This document shows positions 1-7,869 of a stretch of DNA of 64,000 nucleotides, in pieces; position 1 is the first letter of the stretch; each line of letters begins with the position of its first letter. The position numbers and the translations under genes are program-made. The notes below the pieces were generated by a model. The model was not told the origin of the DNA. It saw only the letters and a list, made by a program, of their open reading frames with translations, and made no database searches. The DNA is from an uncultured Pseudomonadales bacterium (lineage in GTDB: Bacteria; Pseudomonadota; Gammaproteobacteria; Pseudomonadales; Azotimanducaceae), in contig OX638346.1 of the NCBI GenBank assembly GCA_951813515.1, forward strand, positions 1,605,617-1,669,616, read 5' to 3'.

Positions 1-948
1 TTGCTAGCCGCCGGCGACCTGACCCCGGGCGCGCTCCTGGCGGCCGTGCGCTACGCGCAGATGGCTTACAGCAACGTCGCGGGCGTGTTCGACAACGGCT
101 GGTTCCACATCGCGCTCCTGCGCTCCCAGGCGGCTCGCGTGATGGAACTCGTCGACACGCCCGCCATGAAACAGGAGCCGAGCGAGCCGCCGGCGGATGG
201 CGTGCCTGGCGACATCGAATTGGATGATGTGACCGTGCACGGGAAGGCTGGCGACATCTTGCGCGGCGTTAACTTACGAATCCGGACTGGAACCACGATT
301 GCTCTCGTCGGGGAATCGGGTGTCGGCAAGACGACCCTGGCGACGCTGGTCGGTCGGCTGCACGATCCCGATGGAGGCACGGTCCGAATCGACAGCGCAC
401 CGCTCGCGGAATGGTCTTCCGAAGCGCTGGCGAAACGCGTCGCCTACGCCTTCGAATCGCCGGCCTTGCTAGGCGACACCGTCAGGGATGCGATCACGCT
501 CGGCCACGGCGCCAGCGACGCCGAGGTCCGGGCCGCCGCGCGAAGCGTGGAGGCGGACGCATTCGTCCAGCGCCTGCCTAACGGCTACGAAACGCCTCTG
601 GAGGAAACGCCGATGTCGGGGGGCGAGCGGCAACGGCTGGGGTTGGCGCGCGCCGCGCTGAGGGATTCCCCGGCGTTGGTGCTGGACGATGCACTGAGCA
701 GCCTTGACGTGGCGACGGCGGCGCGCGTCTTCGCCGCGTTGGGTTCGTTGTCGGAGGACCGCACTGCCATCATCGTTGCGCATCGAGCGAGCACTGCGGC
801 GTCCGCCGATGTCGTGGCCTGGCTCGTGGACGGGCGCATACACAGAGTCGCTCCCCACGCCGAATTGTGGGGCGATCCGGCGTACCGCTCAGCGTTCATG
901 GGGAGGAGTTCCGAAACTGCGGCGATTGCCGAAGAGGAGGACGGATGA
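1..948 (+). CDS. ABC exporter half-transporter, C-terminal part (5' end outside window)
   Basis: This is the C-terminal part of an ATP-binding exporter half; the gene starts before the window. Residues 1 to about 55 are the end of a transmembrane domain and the rest is one nucleotide-binding domain. Visible motifs are Walker A GESGVGKT, signature MSGGERQRLG, Walker B followed by LDDALSSLD, and the switch histidine in IVAHRAS. The residue after Walker B, normally the catalytic Glu, is Asp, and the Q-loop Gln seems replaced by Glu (AFESP). These losses fit the non-catalytic half of a heterodimeric exporter. The stop overlaps the start of the next ABC gene (ATGA), so the two are translationally coupled partners. 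The cargo cannot be told; biosynthetic genes, if any, lie to the left. Confidence 0.85.
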   Translation: MLAAGDLTPGALLAAVRYAQMAYSNVAGVFDNGWFHIALLRSQAARVMELVDTPAMKQEPSEPPADGVPGDIELDDVTVHGKAGDILRGVNLRIRTGTTIALVGESGVGKTTLATLVGRLHDPDGGTVRIDSAPLAEWSSEALAKRVAYAFESPALLGDTVRDAITLGHGASDAEVRAAARSVEADAFVQRLPNGYETPLEETPMSGGERQRLGLARAALRDSPALVLDDALSSLDVATAARVFAALGSLSEDRTAIIVAHRASTAASADVVAWLVDGRIHRVAPHAELWGDPAYRSAFMGRSSETAAIAEEEDG

Positions 949-2654
949 CGATTCAATCGCCGATCGCTTACGTCCTCCGACACCGTCGGCGCGTGGTCCG
1001 GATTGCGGGCTGGAGCGTTGGTGTCACGCTGGCGCCGATGTTCACCGGGCGGGCCATCGCGAGCGCGATGGACGCGGCGAGTTCGGGCGCCCTGGCGGTT
1101 GCATTCATATGGCTCGCGGGATTGTTGTGCGCGGGAGCGGTGGGAGTCTTGTCGCTGATGCGCCTGTCCCGGCTGACAGCGGACATTTCGGCGGACGTGC
1201 AGACGGATCTGACCCGCGACGTGGTGCGGCACGCGCTCGCCGATGCGGTGGGTTCGGATCGTGTGCTGCGGTCCGGCGCGGAGTTGACCCAGCACGTGCC
1301 GGTGCTCGTGGACATGCTGTCGTTGATGTTGCGCACGGCACCCGCCGGCTTGTTCGCAATCGGCGCTGTGGCGGGACTCGCGACGCTGTCCGGGACGTTG
1401 CTGATCCTGGTGGTGCCCTGGCTCTCGGCATCCGTGTTTTTGCTGGCCGCGCTCGTGCGCCGGGATACGCGCAACCAGAGGGCGGTGACGCTGGCGAGCG
1501 AGGCTTCCTACGGCGAGATGGCCAAGGTCATACAAGGCGTTCGCGATCTGATGGCGGCGGGCGCGAAGGGATATGCGATGGGGCGCGTCCGGGACCGCAT
1601 AGAGGCGGCCAACCGTCTGCTACTGAAACAGGGAGACCAAAACGCCGTCCGTTCGGGCCTGGTCAATGCGACCTCGACCTGGCTGCCTGCGCTAACCGCC
1701 CTGGCGTTCGTGCCGACGCTGGTTCGCAACGGCAGCCTGACGCCGGGCGAAGTCGTCGGTTCGTTCACCTATCTGCTCGCGGGACTTGCCACGGCGTCGA
1801 TGTTCGTCACTTCGGTGATGGGGTACACCGTGACCCTGCGGGTGCGGCACGGTCGCCTGGTCGAGTCCGTCGGCGAACACTCGCCGACGACTCGCGAAGA
1901 GGTCGATGCGTCGCCGCCGACCCGTTCGACGATCCAGGTGCGCGATCTGACTTTCGCCTATGGAGCGTCGGCTCAGCCCATCGTCGATGGTCTGTGCATC
2001 GACATACCTCACGGTGACCACCTGGCCATCGTCGGTCCGAGCGGGATCGGCAAGTCGACGCTCGCGTCCCTGTTTGCCGGTGTGCTGGCGCCGGATGGTG
2101 GTTCTGCGGCAATCGCCGGCACCTCCCTGCATCTGCGTGGGGACCGTTCCCGGCTCGTCACGATGATTCCCCAGGAGGCCTATGTATTTGCGGGATCTCT
2201 GCGAGACAACCTGACTTACCTGCGGCCATCGGCCTCAGACGAAGAGGTGGCCGCTTCTGCCGAGGCGGTGGGTCTCGAGCGGGTGCTGGAGCGGCTTGGC
2301 GGTTTCGATGCCCAGATCGATCTTGCCAAGTCGGGGTTGTCTGCGGGCGAGAAGCAGTTGGTGACATTGGTGCGGGCGCACATCGCGGCGACGCCCGTCG
2401 TCGTTCTGGACGAGGCCACGTGCCATTTGGATCCGGCTGCCGAGGATAGGGCGGAGCGCGCTTTCATGGCGACCGGAAGCACGCTGATAGTGGTCGCGCA
2501 TCGCATGTCGGCGACGTTGCGCGCGAAGAGGGTGATGGTGATGGGCAGCGACGGCATCGAAGTTGGCGAGCACCGCGAACTGATGCAGAGACATGCGCTC
2601 TACGCTGACTTTCACGGCATGTGGTCGGCACCAACAACGGAGCAACCGGCCTGA
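945..2654 (+). CDS. ABC exporter half-transporter (permease-ATPase fusion)
   Basis: A 569-residue fused membrane and ATPase subunit. Residues about 20-300 carry several hydrophobic transmembrane segments and residues about 325-560 form the ATPase domain. Walker A is GPSGIGKST, the signature is LSAGEKQLV, Walker B runs into VVVLDEATCHLD with the catalytic Glu present, and the H-loop is VAHRM. The signature departs from LSGGQ, so the composite site formed with the upstream partner's Asp-bearing Walker B would be degenerate while the other site is intact, as in asymmetric heterodimeric exporters. The ATG lies behind a strong AGGAGG and overlaps the upstream stop by ATGA. An upstream in-frame ATG exists but lies inside the preceding gene. 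The substrate is unknown; drugs, lipids or peptides are all possible. Confidence 0.88.
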   Translation: MTIQSPIAYVLRHRRRVVRIAGWSVGVTLAPMFTGRAIASAMDAASSGALAVAFIWLAGLLCAGAVGVLSLMRLSRLTADISADVQTDLTRDVVRHALADAVGSDRVLRSGAELTQHVPVLVDMLSLMLRTAPAGLFAIGAVAGLATLSGTLLILVVPWLSASVFLLAALVRRDTRNQRAVTLASEASYGEMAKVIQGVRDLMAAGAKGYAMGRVRDRIEAANRLLLKQGDQNAVRSGLVNATSTWLPALTALAFVPTLVRNGSLTPGEVVGSFTYLLAGLATASMFVTSVMGYTVTLRVRHGRLVESVGEHSPTTREEVDASPPTRSTIQVRDLTFAYGASAQPIVDGLCIDIPHGDHLAIVGPSGIGKSTLASLFAGVLAPDGGSAAIAGTSLHLRGDRSRLVTMIPQEAYVFAGSLRDNLTYLRPSASDEEVAASAEAVGLERVLERLGGFDAQIDLAKSGLSAGEKQLVTLVRAHIAATPVVVLDEATCHLDPAAEDRAERAFMATGSTLIVVAHRMSATLRAKRVMVMGSDGIEVGEHRELMQRHALYADFHGMWSAPTTEQPA

Positions 2655-2728
2655 GGATCACGCTGTGGAGTTGGCTTGGCGTGAGCGCCAGGAGTTCCCG
2701 CTCGGTAGTTCTCGAGTGCCGCGTGTCG

Positions 2729-4204
2729 TCAGGGACCGTCGAGCCCTAGCCGTTGGTACTGCTCCCTCGGCGCCTGATTCGCCACTAGCGCTTCCTTGAG
2801 CAACCCGACCATCCGCCCCTCGACAGCATCGTCTTCGATGGGGTCGAGCTGGCCCGGGTCCGTTGCCAGGTCGAAGAGTTGCGTCTGGAACACTTCGGGC
2901 GCGCGGCCCGCGGGGCCAGTGGACGGGATGCGCATCACCGGACAGCCCTTGGTGAACCCGAGCGGTTCGTGCCACTGCATGTCGGCGAGTTCGCGGACCG
3001 AGAACGGGCGGCGCAGGTGGCTCGGCATCAGCGTGTACTGGTAGAGGGGCGCGTTGCCCTCGCCCGGGCCGCGCATGTAGACGTATCGACCGTCGGTGAT
3101 GTTGACGTGGGCGCCGAACATGCCGTAGATCGTGGTGGCGCGGACCGGGGAGTCTTCGTCGATGGTGGCGCGTAGCGGTGCGCCGTCCATGTCCGGTGGT
3201 CGATCCAGACCGAAGTACTCCAGTAGGGTTGGACCGATATCAATGGTCGTTGTCAGGCTGCGTCGCCTGGCGCTGGCGACGGCGCTGCGCGGGTCCCAGG
3301 CGAAGAACGGGATGTGCGCGGTTTCGTTGTACCAGGGCATGCGCATCTTGCCCCACCAGTCGTGTTCGCCGAGCAGGAAGCCGTGGTCGGTGACGACGAG
3401 AAGCATCGTATCGCGCCACATGTCATGGGCATCCATGAAGTCGATCACCGTGCCGAGGTAGTGGTCGCACTGAGTCAGTAGCGCGGCGTACTGGTATCGC
3501 AAGTATTCCACCGCATCCGGATCCTCGGTGACGCGCGCATATTCCGGCCAGTCGAAGTGCGGGCCGTCCCAGTCGGAGTCCTCAGCGCGAAAAAAGTTGT
3601 AGCGATCCTTCCACTGTTTCAGGGTGAAGAACGGTTCGTGGGGATCGAAAGTCTCGATCTGCAGGTACCAGTTGTCCTGTTCGTAGTTGGTTTCGAGGAA
3701 CTCGAGGCCGGCGGCGAAGGTCTGCGCCTGCGGAGTGAGCCGTTCCTCCTGCATGTACTTTCGGTTCACCAGGTCCTGGCGCGTGACGCGTCCGAGGTGA
3801 TCGGGAATCTCGGGATCGGCGACCTCGGCCTTCCACGCGTCGCCTTCCTGGCCGCGCACGTTCTCCCAGCTCGAATAGCGGTGGTGATACGTCGCGCCCC
3901 CGTCTTCCCAATAGTGGTAGTGGTCCGAGACCAAGTGCGCATAAACGCCGTTTTGTTTCAGGATGGTGAAAGTGGAGTCGTCGAACGGCTCGTGCGGGCC
4001 CCACGAACGGTGCAGGAAGTTGTGCCGGCCGGTATGCAGTTCCCGTCGCGCCGGCATGCATGGCATGGAGCCGACATAGTGGTTGTCGAAGGTGACCGCG
4101 CGTTCGCCGAGTCGGATGAAGTTGGGCGCCAGCGTCCAGTCACAGCCGTAATTCGGCAGCATGTGCCGGTTCAGCGAGTCGTACATGACCATGATCGCTT
4201 TCAT
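2729..4204 (-). CDS. Sulfatase family hydrolase
   Basis: A 491-residue type I sulfatase-superfamily enzyme that would hydrolyse sulfate (or phosphonate) esters. The start at MKAIMVMYDSLNRHMLP is behind GGAGA; the frame runs further up into argG but that part is not sulfatase-like. SMPCMPARRELHTGR near residue 60 contains the CxPxR motif whose Cys is oxidised to formylglycine in this family. Further metal and substrate residues are seen in VVTDHGFLLGEHDWWGK near residue 300. No signal peptide is visible, so a cytoplasmic location is likely. It follows argG on the same strand with a 26-bp gap. A formylglycine-generating enzyme is not in the window. The substrate cannot be deduced. Confidence 0.88.
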   Translation of the reverse strand: MKAIMVMYDSLNRHMLPNYGCDWTLAPNFIRLGERAVTFDNHYVGSMPCMPARRELHTGRHNFLHRSWGPHEPFDDSTFTILKQNGVYAHLVSDHYHYWEDGGATYHHRYSSWENVRGQEGDAWKAEVADPEIPDHLGRVTRQDLVNRKYMQEERLTPQAQTFAAGLEFLETNYEQDNWYLQIETFDPHEPFFTLKQWKDRYNFFRAEDSDWDGPHFDWPEYARVTEDPDAVEYLRYQYAALLTQCDHYLGTVIDFMDAHDMWRDTMLLVVTDHGFLLGEHDWWGKMRMPWYNETAHIPFFAWDPRSAVASARRRSLTTTIDIGPTLLEYFGLDRPPDMDGAPLRATIDEDSPVRATTIYGMFGAHVNITDGRYVYMRGPGEGNAPLYQYTLMPSHLRRPFSVRELADMQWHEPLGFTKGCPVMRIPSTGPAGRAPEVFQTQLFDLATDPGQLDPIEDDAVEGRMVGLLKEALVANQAPREQYQRLGLDGP

Positions 4205-4230
4205 GGCGATGTCTCCATTTGGCTGGATTC

Positions 4231-5439
4231 CTAGTTCAGGTTTCGCCCGCGCCTGGCCGCCAGCCGCAACCTCAGGGCGTTCAGCCGAATGAACCCGGCG
4301 GCATCGTCCTGACGATAAACGCCGCCGTCGTCCTCGAACGTCGCGACATCGGCGTCGTACAAGCTGTCTTCGGACCAGCGTCCGACCACGGAAACGCCAC
4401 CCTTGTAGAGCTTGAGCCTGACCCGTCCGTTGACGACATCCTGGGATGCGTCGATCAAGGCCTGCATGACGCGGCGCTCCGGGGACCACCAGTAGCCGTT
4501 ATAGATGATCTTCGCATAGCGGGGCATGAGTTCGTCGCGCAGGTGCATCACCTCGCGGTCCATGGTGATCGACTCCATGGCCCGATGCGCCTTAAGCAGG
4601 ATCGTGCCGCCGGGCGTCTCGTAGCAGCCTCTCGACTTCATGCCGACATAGCGGTTCTCGACGATGTCGCTGCGGCCGACGCCGTGGGCGCCGCCGATCT
4701 CGTTCAGGCGTGCGAGCACGCGCGCGGGCGTCATCGGTTCGCCATTCAGCGCGACCGCATCGCCGTGCAGGTATTCGAGTTCGATGTGCTCCGCCGTATC
4801 GGGCGCGTCTTCCGGCGCGACGGTCCAGCGCCACATCGACGGGTTTGGCTCGGCGCCGGGGTCTTCCAGTTCGCCGCCTTCGTAGGATATGTGCAGCAGG
4901 TTGGCATCCATCGAATAGGGGGACTTCTCGCCGGCCTTGGTGAAGTCGACGGGGATCTGGCGCTCGGCGCAGTAAGCCATCAGCGCTTCGCGCGAGGTCA
5001 GGTCCCACTCGCGCCAGGGCGAGATGACGGTGATGTCCGGGTTCAGCGCATACGCGCCGAGTTCGAAGCGCACCTGGTCGTTACCCTTACCGGTGGCGCC
5101 ATGTGAGACGGCCTGAGCCCCGGTTTCGGCGGCGATTTCGACCAGGCGCTTGGCGATGAGCGGGCGCGCGATGCTGGTGCCGAGGAGATATTCGCCCTCG
5201 TAGACCGTGTTGGCGCGGAACATCGGGTAGACGAAGTCGGCAACGAACTCCTCGGTCAGGTCCTCGATGTAGATCTCCCGCACGCCGAGCTCCCTGGCCT
5301 TGGCGCGGGCGGGCTCGACCTCTTCACCCTGGCCGATGTCCGCAGTGAAAGTCACCACTTCGGCGCTATAGGTTTCCTGCAGCCAATGGCAGATGACCGA
5401 CGTGTCCAGGCCCCCGGAGTAGGCAAGCACGATCTTCAC
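4231..5439 (-). CDS. argG: Argininosuccinate synthase
   Basis: ArgG condenses citrulline and aspartate with ATP to argininosuccinate, the penultimate step of arginine synthesis in the cytoplasm. The 402-residue length is typical. The N-terminal [15 protein letters not shown] is the PP-loop ATP-binding motif of the N-type ATP pyrophosphatase fold. The conserved [15 protein letters not shown] stretch near residue 115 and the citrulline/aspartate-binding region further on are present. The gene is separated by about 50 kb from argH in this window, so the two are not in one operon. It is divergent from the RNase T gene across 175 bp. Confidence 0.97.
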   Translation of the reverse strand: MKIVLAYSGGLDTSVICHWLQETYSAEVVTFTADIGQGEEVEPARAKARELGVREIYIEDLTEEFVADFVYPMFRANTVYEGEYLLGTSIARPLIAKRLVEIAAETGAQAVSHGATGKGNDQVRFELGAYALNPDITVISPWREWDLTSREALMAYCAERQIPVDFTKAGEKSPYSMDANLLHISYEGGELEDPGAEPNPSMWRWTVAPEDAPDTAEHIELEYLHGDAVALNGEPMTPARVLARLNEIGGAHGVGRSDIVENRYVGMKSRGCYETPGGTILLKAHRAMESITMDREVMHLRDELMPRYAKIIYNGYWWSPERRVMQALIDASQDVVNGRVRLKLYKGGVSVVGRWSEDSLYDADVATFEDDGGVYRQDDAAGFIRLNALRLRLAARRGRNLN

Positions 5440-5614
5440 TGGCGGACTCTCAGATTCGGCGAAGGCGCCATGGTAACGCAGCGGCGAAGCGGCGCGTCAC
5501 CGAGCCGGGACGGCCATGCGCACCTGTAGCGACAAGGCCGATGGGCGATACCTGCGATCAGGCGCTGATGTATGCTTGGACGAAGCTTGGGCCGCGCGGC
5601 TTTGAGGAGCGACG

Positions 5615-6223
5615 ATGATTGAAATGAGCTCCCGATTTCGCGGCTTCCTTCCGGTCGTCATCGATCTCGAGACCGGCGGTTTCGAAAAGGATGTCCACGC
5701 CGTTCTGCAGATCGCGGCCGTCAGCCTGGCATGGTCAGCGGACCGCCTGTCCATCGACCAGGTCCGAGGGTGGAACGTCATCCCGCACCCCCTGATGCGA
5801 GTTGAAGAAGAGTCACTGAGGATTACCGGTATTGACCTCTCCGATCCGAGGCGCGATGCGCTGAACGAGGAGGACGCCGTGCGCGAGCTGTTTCGGTTCG
5901 TCCGTCGCGAGGTTCGCCGCAACGGATGCGAGCGAGCGGTGCTGACTGCCCACAATGCGCACTTTGATCATGGTTTCGTCATGTCGGCCGCCGAGCGCAA
6001 CGGCGTGAAGCGCAATCCCTTCCATCCGTTCACGGTGATCGATACCGCCTCGCTCGCTGCGGTGGCGTACGGCCACACCGTCTTGAGCGAAGCATGCGCG
6101 AGGGCAGGCATCGAGTTCGAAAACGGACGCGCGCACGCCGCGATCTATGACGCCGAGGCGACCGCCAAGCTGTTCTGCCTGACGGTCAACAACTGGGGAC
6201 GTGTGCATTGGGCTGATCAATAG
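5615..6223 (+). CDS. rnt: Ribonuclease T
   Basis: A 202-residue DEDDh 3'-5' exonuclease that trims tRNA 3' ends and matures 5S and 23S rRNA. The Exo I motif is VIDLETGG, Exo II lies around LTAHNAHFDHGF and Exo III is HAAIYDAEATAKLF with the catalytic His and Asp. The ATG at 5615 follows GAGGAGCGACG. RNase T is mainly a gammaproteobacterial enzyme, which supports the taxonomic placement. It stands alone and converges on the next gene. Confidence 0.95.
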   Translation: MIEMSSRFRGFLPVVIDLETGGFEKDVHAVLQIAAVSLAWSADRLSIDQVRGWNVIPHPLMRVEEESLRITGIDLSDPRRDALNEEDAVRELFRFVRREVRRNGCERAVLTAHNAHFDHGFVMSAAERNGVKRNPFHPFTVIDTASLAAVAYGHTVLSEACARAGIEFENGRAHAAIYDAEATAKLFCLTVNNWGRVHWADQ

Positions 6224-6251
6224 CCCGCGCCAGCACGCGACGCTTGTCTGG

Positions 6252-6752
6252 CTACAACCTCGGACTGAGATCCCAGGTTCGGTGATGGGTGTCGGTGGAC
6301 TCGTATAGCGGCGAATGGCAGTTCATCCACTCGGTCAGCAGTCGGAGGCGAATGCTGCAGCTGATCATGGCCCGCGCCATCTCGTAGACCGAGATGCCGC
6401 AATACATGGTGAATCGGCGAATGTCGTAGCAGTCGAACTGCATGATCAGTTCATTGAGGAAAATTCGGTCGCCCCTCTCCAGCTTGCCTGAACGGATCAT
6501 GTCCCTGATCTGTTCCGGTGAGCGGCTCACCGCGCAACCGGCCATGCGCGGAGCGATGATGCCGCCGATCTTTTCCGAATCGAATTCGCTTCGCCGATGC
6601 AACTGCGGGAAGTCGAAGTTATCGAGGCTGATGACGTCCTGCGGTAGCCGCCATGCGTAGGGATCGCCTGGTGCACTGGCGGACTCCGCTAGTCCCGCGC
6701 GGGCCGCAGGATTTTGGGGCTCTTGCGCGTCTTGAGGAGGCGTGACCGGCAT
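6252..6752 (-). CDS. Hypothetical protein, 166 aa
   Basis: I do not recognise this protein. The first 35 residues are Pro/Ala-rich and probably disordered. The rest looks folded and soluble, with SPEQIRDMIRSGKLERGDRIF resembling a small helical module, and several Cys in the second half (FDCYDIRRF, MYCGIS, MISCSIR, MNCHS). No signal peptide or membrane segment is evident. Its stop lies 28 bp from the convergent end of the RNase T gene. The codon usage matches its neighbours, which supports a real gene. The function is not inferred. Confidence 0.7.
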   Translation of the reverse strand: MPVTPPQDAQEPQNPAARAGLAESASAPGDPYAWRLPQDVISLDNFDFPQLHRRSEFDSEKIGGIIAPRMAGCAVSRSPEQIRDMIRSGKLERGDRIFLNELIMQFDCYDIRRFTMYCGISVYEMARAMISCSIRLRLLTEWMNCHSPLYESTDTHHRTWDLSPRL

Positions 6753-6830
6753 GGGTGCATTGTATCAACGGCCGCAAATCCCTGAGCGGCTTGAGGCGAC
6801 CTGGGGCGCCCCAGCGGGTGCGCCACTTTT

Positions 6831-7547
6831 TCAGTGATCCCCCGTCAGGGGAACGAACATCACCGGTAGCACTTCGCGTCTCGTGGTCGTGCCGTCCGCC
6901 GCCTTGTCTATCACCACCAGGTACTGTTCCCACTCCGAGCCCAGTGGCAGGACCATGCGGCCTCCGGGCTTTAGTTGCTGCACGAGTTCGCCGGGCACGT
7001 CCTTGCCGACGGCGGTGACCATGATCGCGTCGAACGGCGCCTCCTCCGGCCAGCCGTACCAGCCGTCCCCGGTCTTGACGTGGACGTTGTCGAAGCCGAG
7101 ATCGACCAGGCGTTTCGAGGCGGTTTCCGCGAGTTCGGGGATGATCTCGATGGTGTAGACCTCCTCGACGAGCTCGGCGAGGACGGCCGCCTGGTATCCG
7201 GAGCCGGTTCCGATTTCCAGCACCCGGTCGCCTGTGCGCGGCTGCATGAGGTGCGTCATGAGCGCGACGATGAATGGTTGCGATATCGTCTGCCCGTGGC
7301 CGATGGGCAGCGGCTTGTTCACATATGCGCGAATCCTGGCGGACCAGGGGACGAACTTGTCGCGCTCGACGCTCGACATGGCGTCCATCACGCGCGGGTC
7401 GAGTTCCGCGACGCCGGTGTAGTAGGCGGTGCGGCGCGTATCGTCCTTTATGGCTTCGATCATTCCCGCCATAGTGGCCTGCGCGAAGCAAGGGCTTCCA
7501 GGCAGCGTCGCGAGTGCGACCGAAGCGAGCAGAGCGGCCCGAAGCAT
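6831..7547 (-). CDS. pcm: Protein-L-isoaspartate O-methyltransferase, exported form
   Basis: A SAM-dependent repair enzyme that methylates isoaspartyl residues in aged proteins. The SAM-binding motif VLEIGTGSGYQAAVLAEL and the family motif GHGQTISQPFIVALM are present. I place the start at MLRAALLASVALATLPGSPCFAQ, which reads as a cleavable signal peptide ending in an A-Q site, and TAAGG-like sequence precedes it. The mature length of about 215 residues matches the family. Most Pcm proteins are cytosolic, so the signal peptide suggests periplasmic action, where SAM supply is a puzzle. It is divergent from nrdA across 322 bp. Confidence 0.9.
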   Translation of the reverse strand: MLRAALLASVALATLPGSPCFAQATMAGMIEAIKDDTRRTAYYTGVAELDPRVMDAMSSVERDKFVPWSARIRAYVNKPLPIGHGQTISQPFIVALMTHLMQPRTGDRVLEIGTGSGYQAAVLAELVEEVYTIEIIPELAETASKRLVDLGFDNVHVKTGDGWYGWPEEAPFDAIMVTAVGKDVPGELVQQLKPGGRMVLPLGSEWEQYLVVIDKAADGTTTRREVLPVMFVPLTGDH

Positions 7548-7701
7548 CGCTTGCCTTACGTCATTTCTCCCATCCGCACGGCAAATATTGTACGCCGTCG
7601 TGCGCGCTTGCGGCGGCTTGCATGGCGCCAGTCTTCTATCCCCGCGATTGCCACCGCTTGCCCACAGAAATTCCACATTCAGTGCGCCAGAAACACCACA
7701 G

Positions 7702-7748
7702 ACACAAAATGTAGTGTTTTCTCAAATGAACTGCACTAGTATAGACGC
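7702..7748 (+). promoter_or_regulatory. Tandem NrdR boxes upstream of nrdAB
   Basis: The 322-bp pcm-nrdA intergenic region holds two NrdR-box-like sequences. Box 1 at 7702-7717 is ACACAAAATGTAGTGT, very close to the consensus ACAC-WATATAT-W-GTGT, and box 2 at 7733-7748 is GCACTAGTATAGACGC, a weaker match. The centres are 31 bp apart, about three helical turns, which is the usual NrdR spacing. NrdR represses ribonucleotide reductase genes when bound to dATP/ATP. Box 2 overlaps a TAGTAT that could be the -10 element. Confidence 0.8.
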
Positions 7749-7869
7749 CTTGTGTCGCTCGAAACGGCGGCGTGATGCAACCGGTGGCGGTGCCCGAACA
7801 GCTTGCTGCGAGATGCGTCATCGGTTCACTGGTAATGGTCCGCGAACAAGGGCCCAGAGGGAGAACCGC

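Noticed and set aside
7640..7690. DnaA-box-like CTTGCCCACAG near the nrdA promoter
   Set aside because: Only one imperfect match is present, with no cluster, so an origin or DnaA control is not supported.
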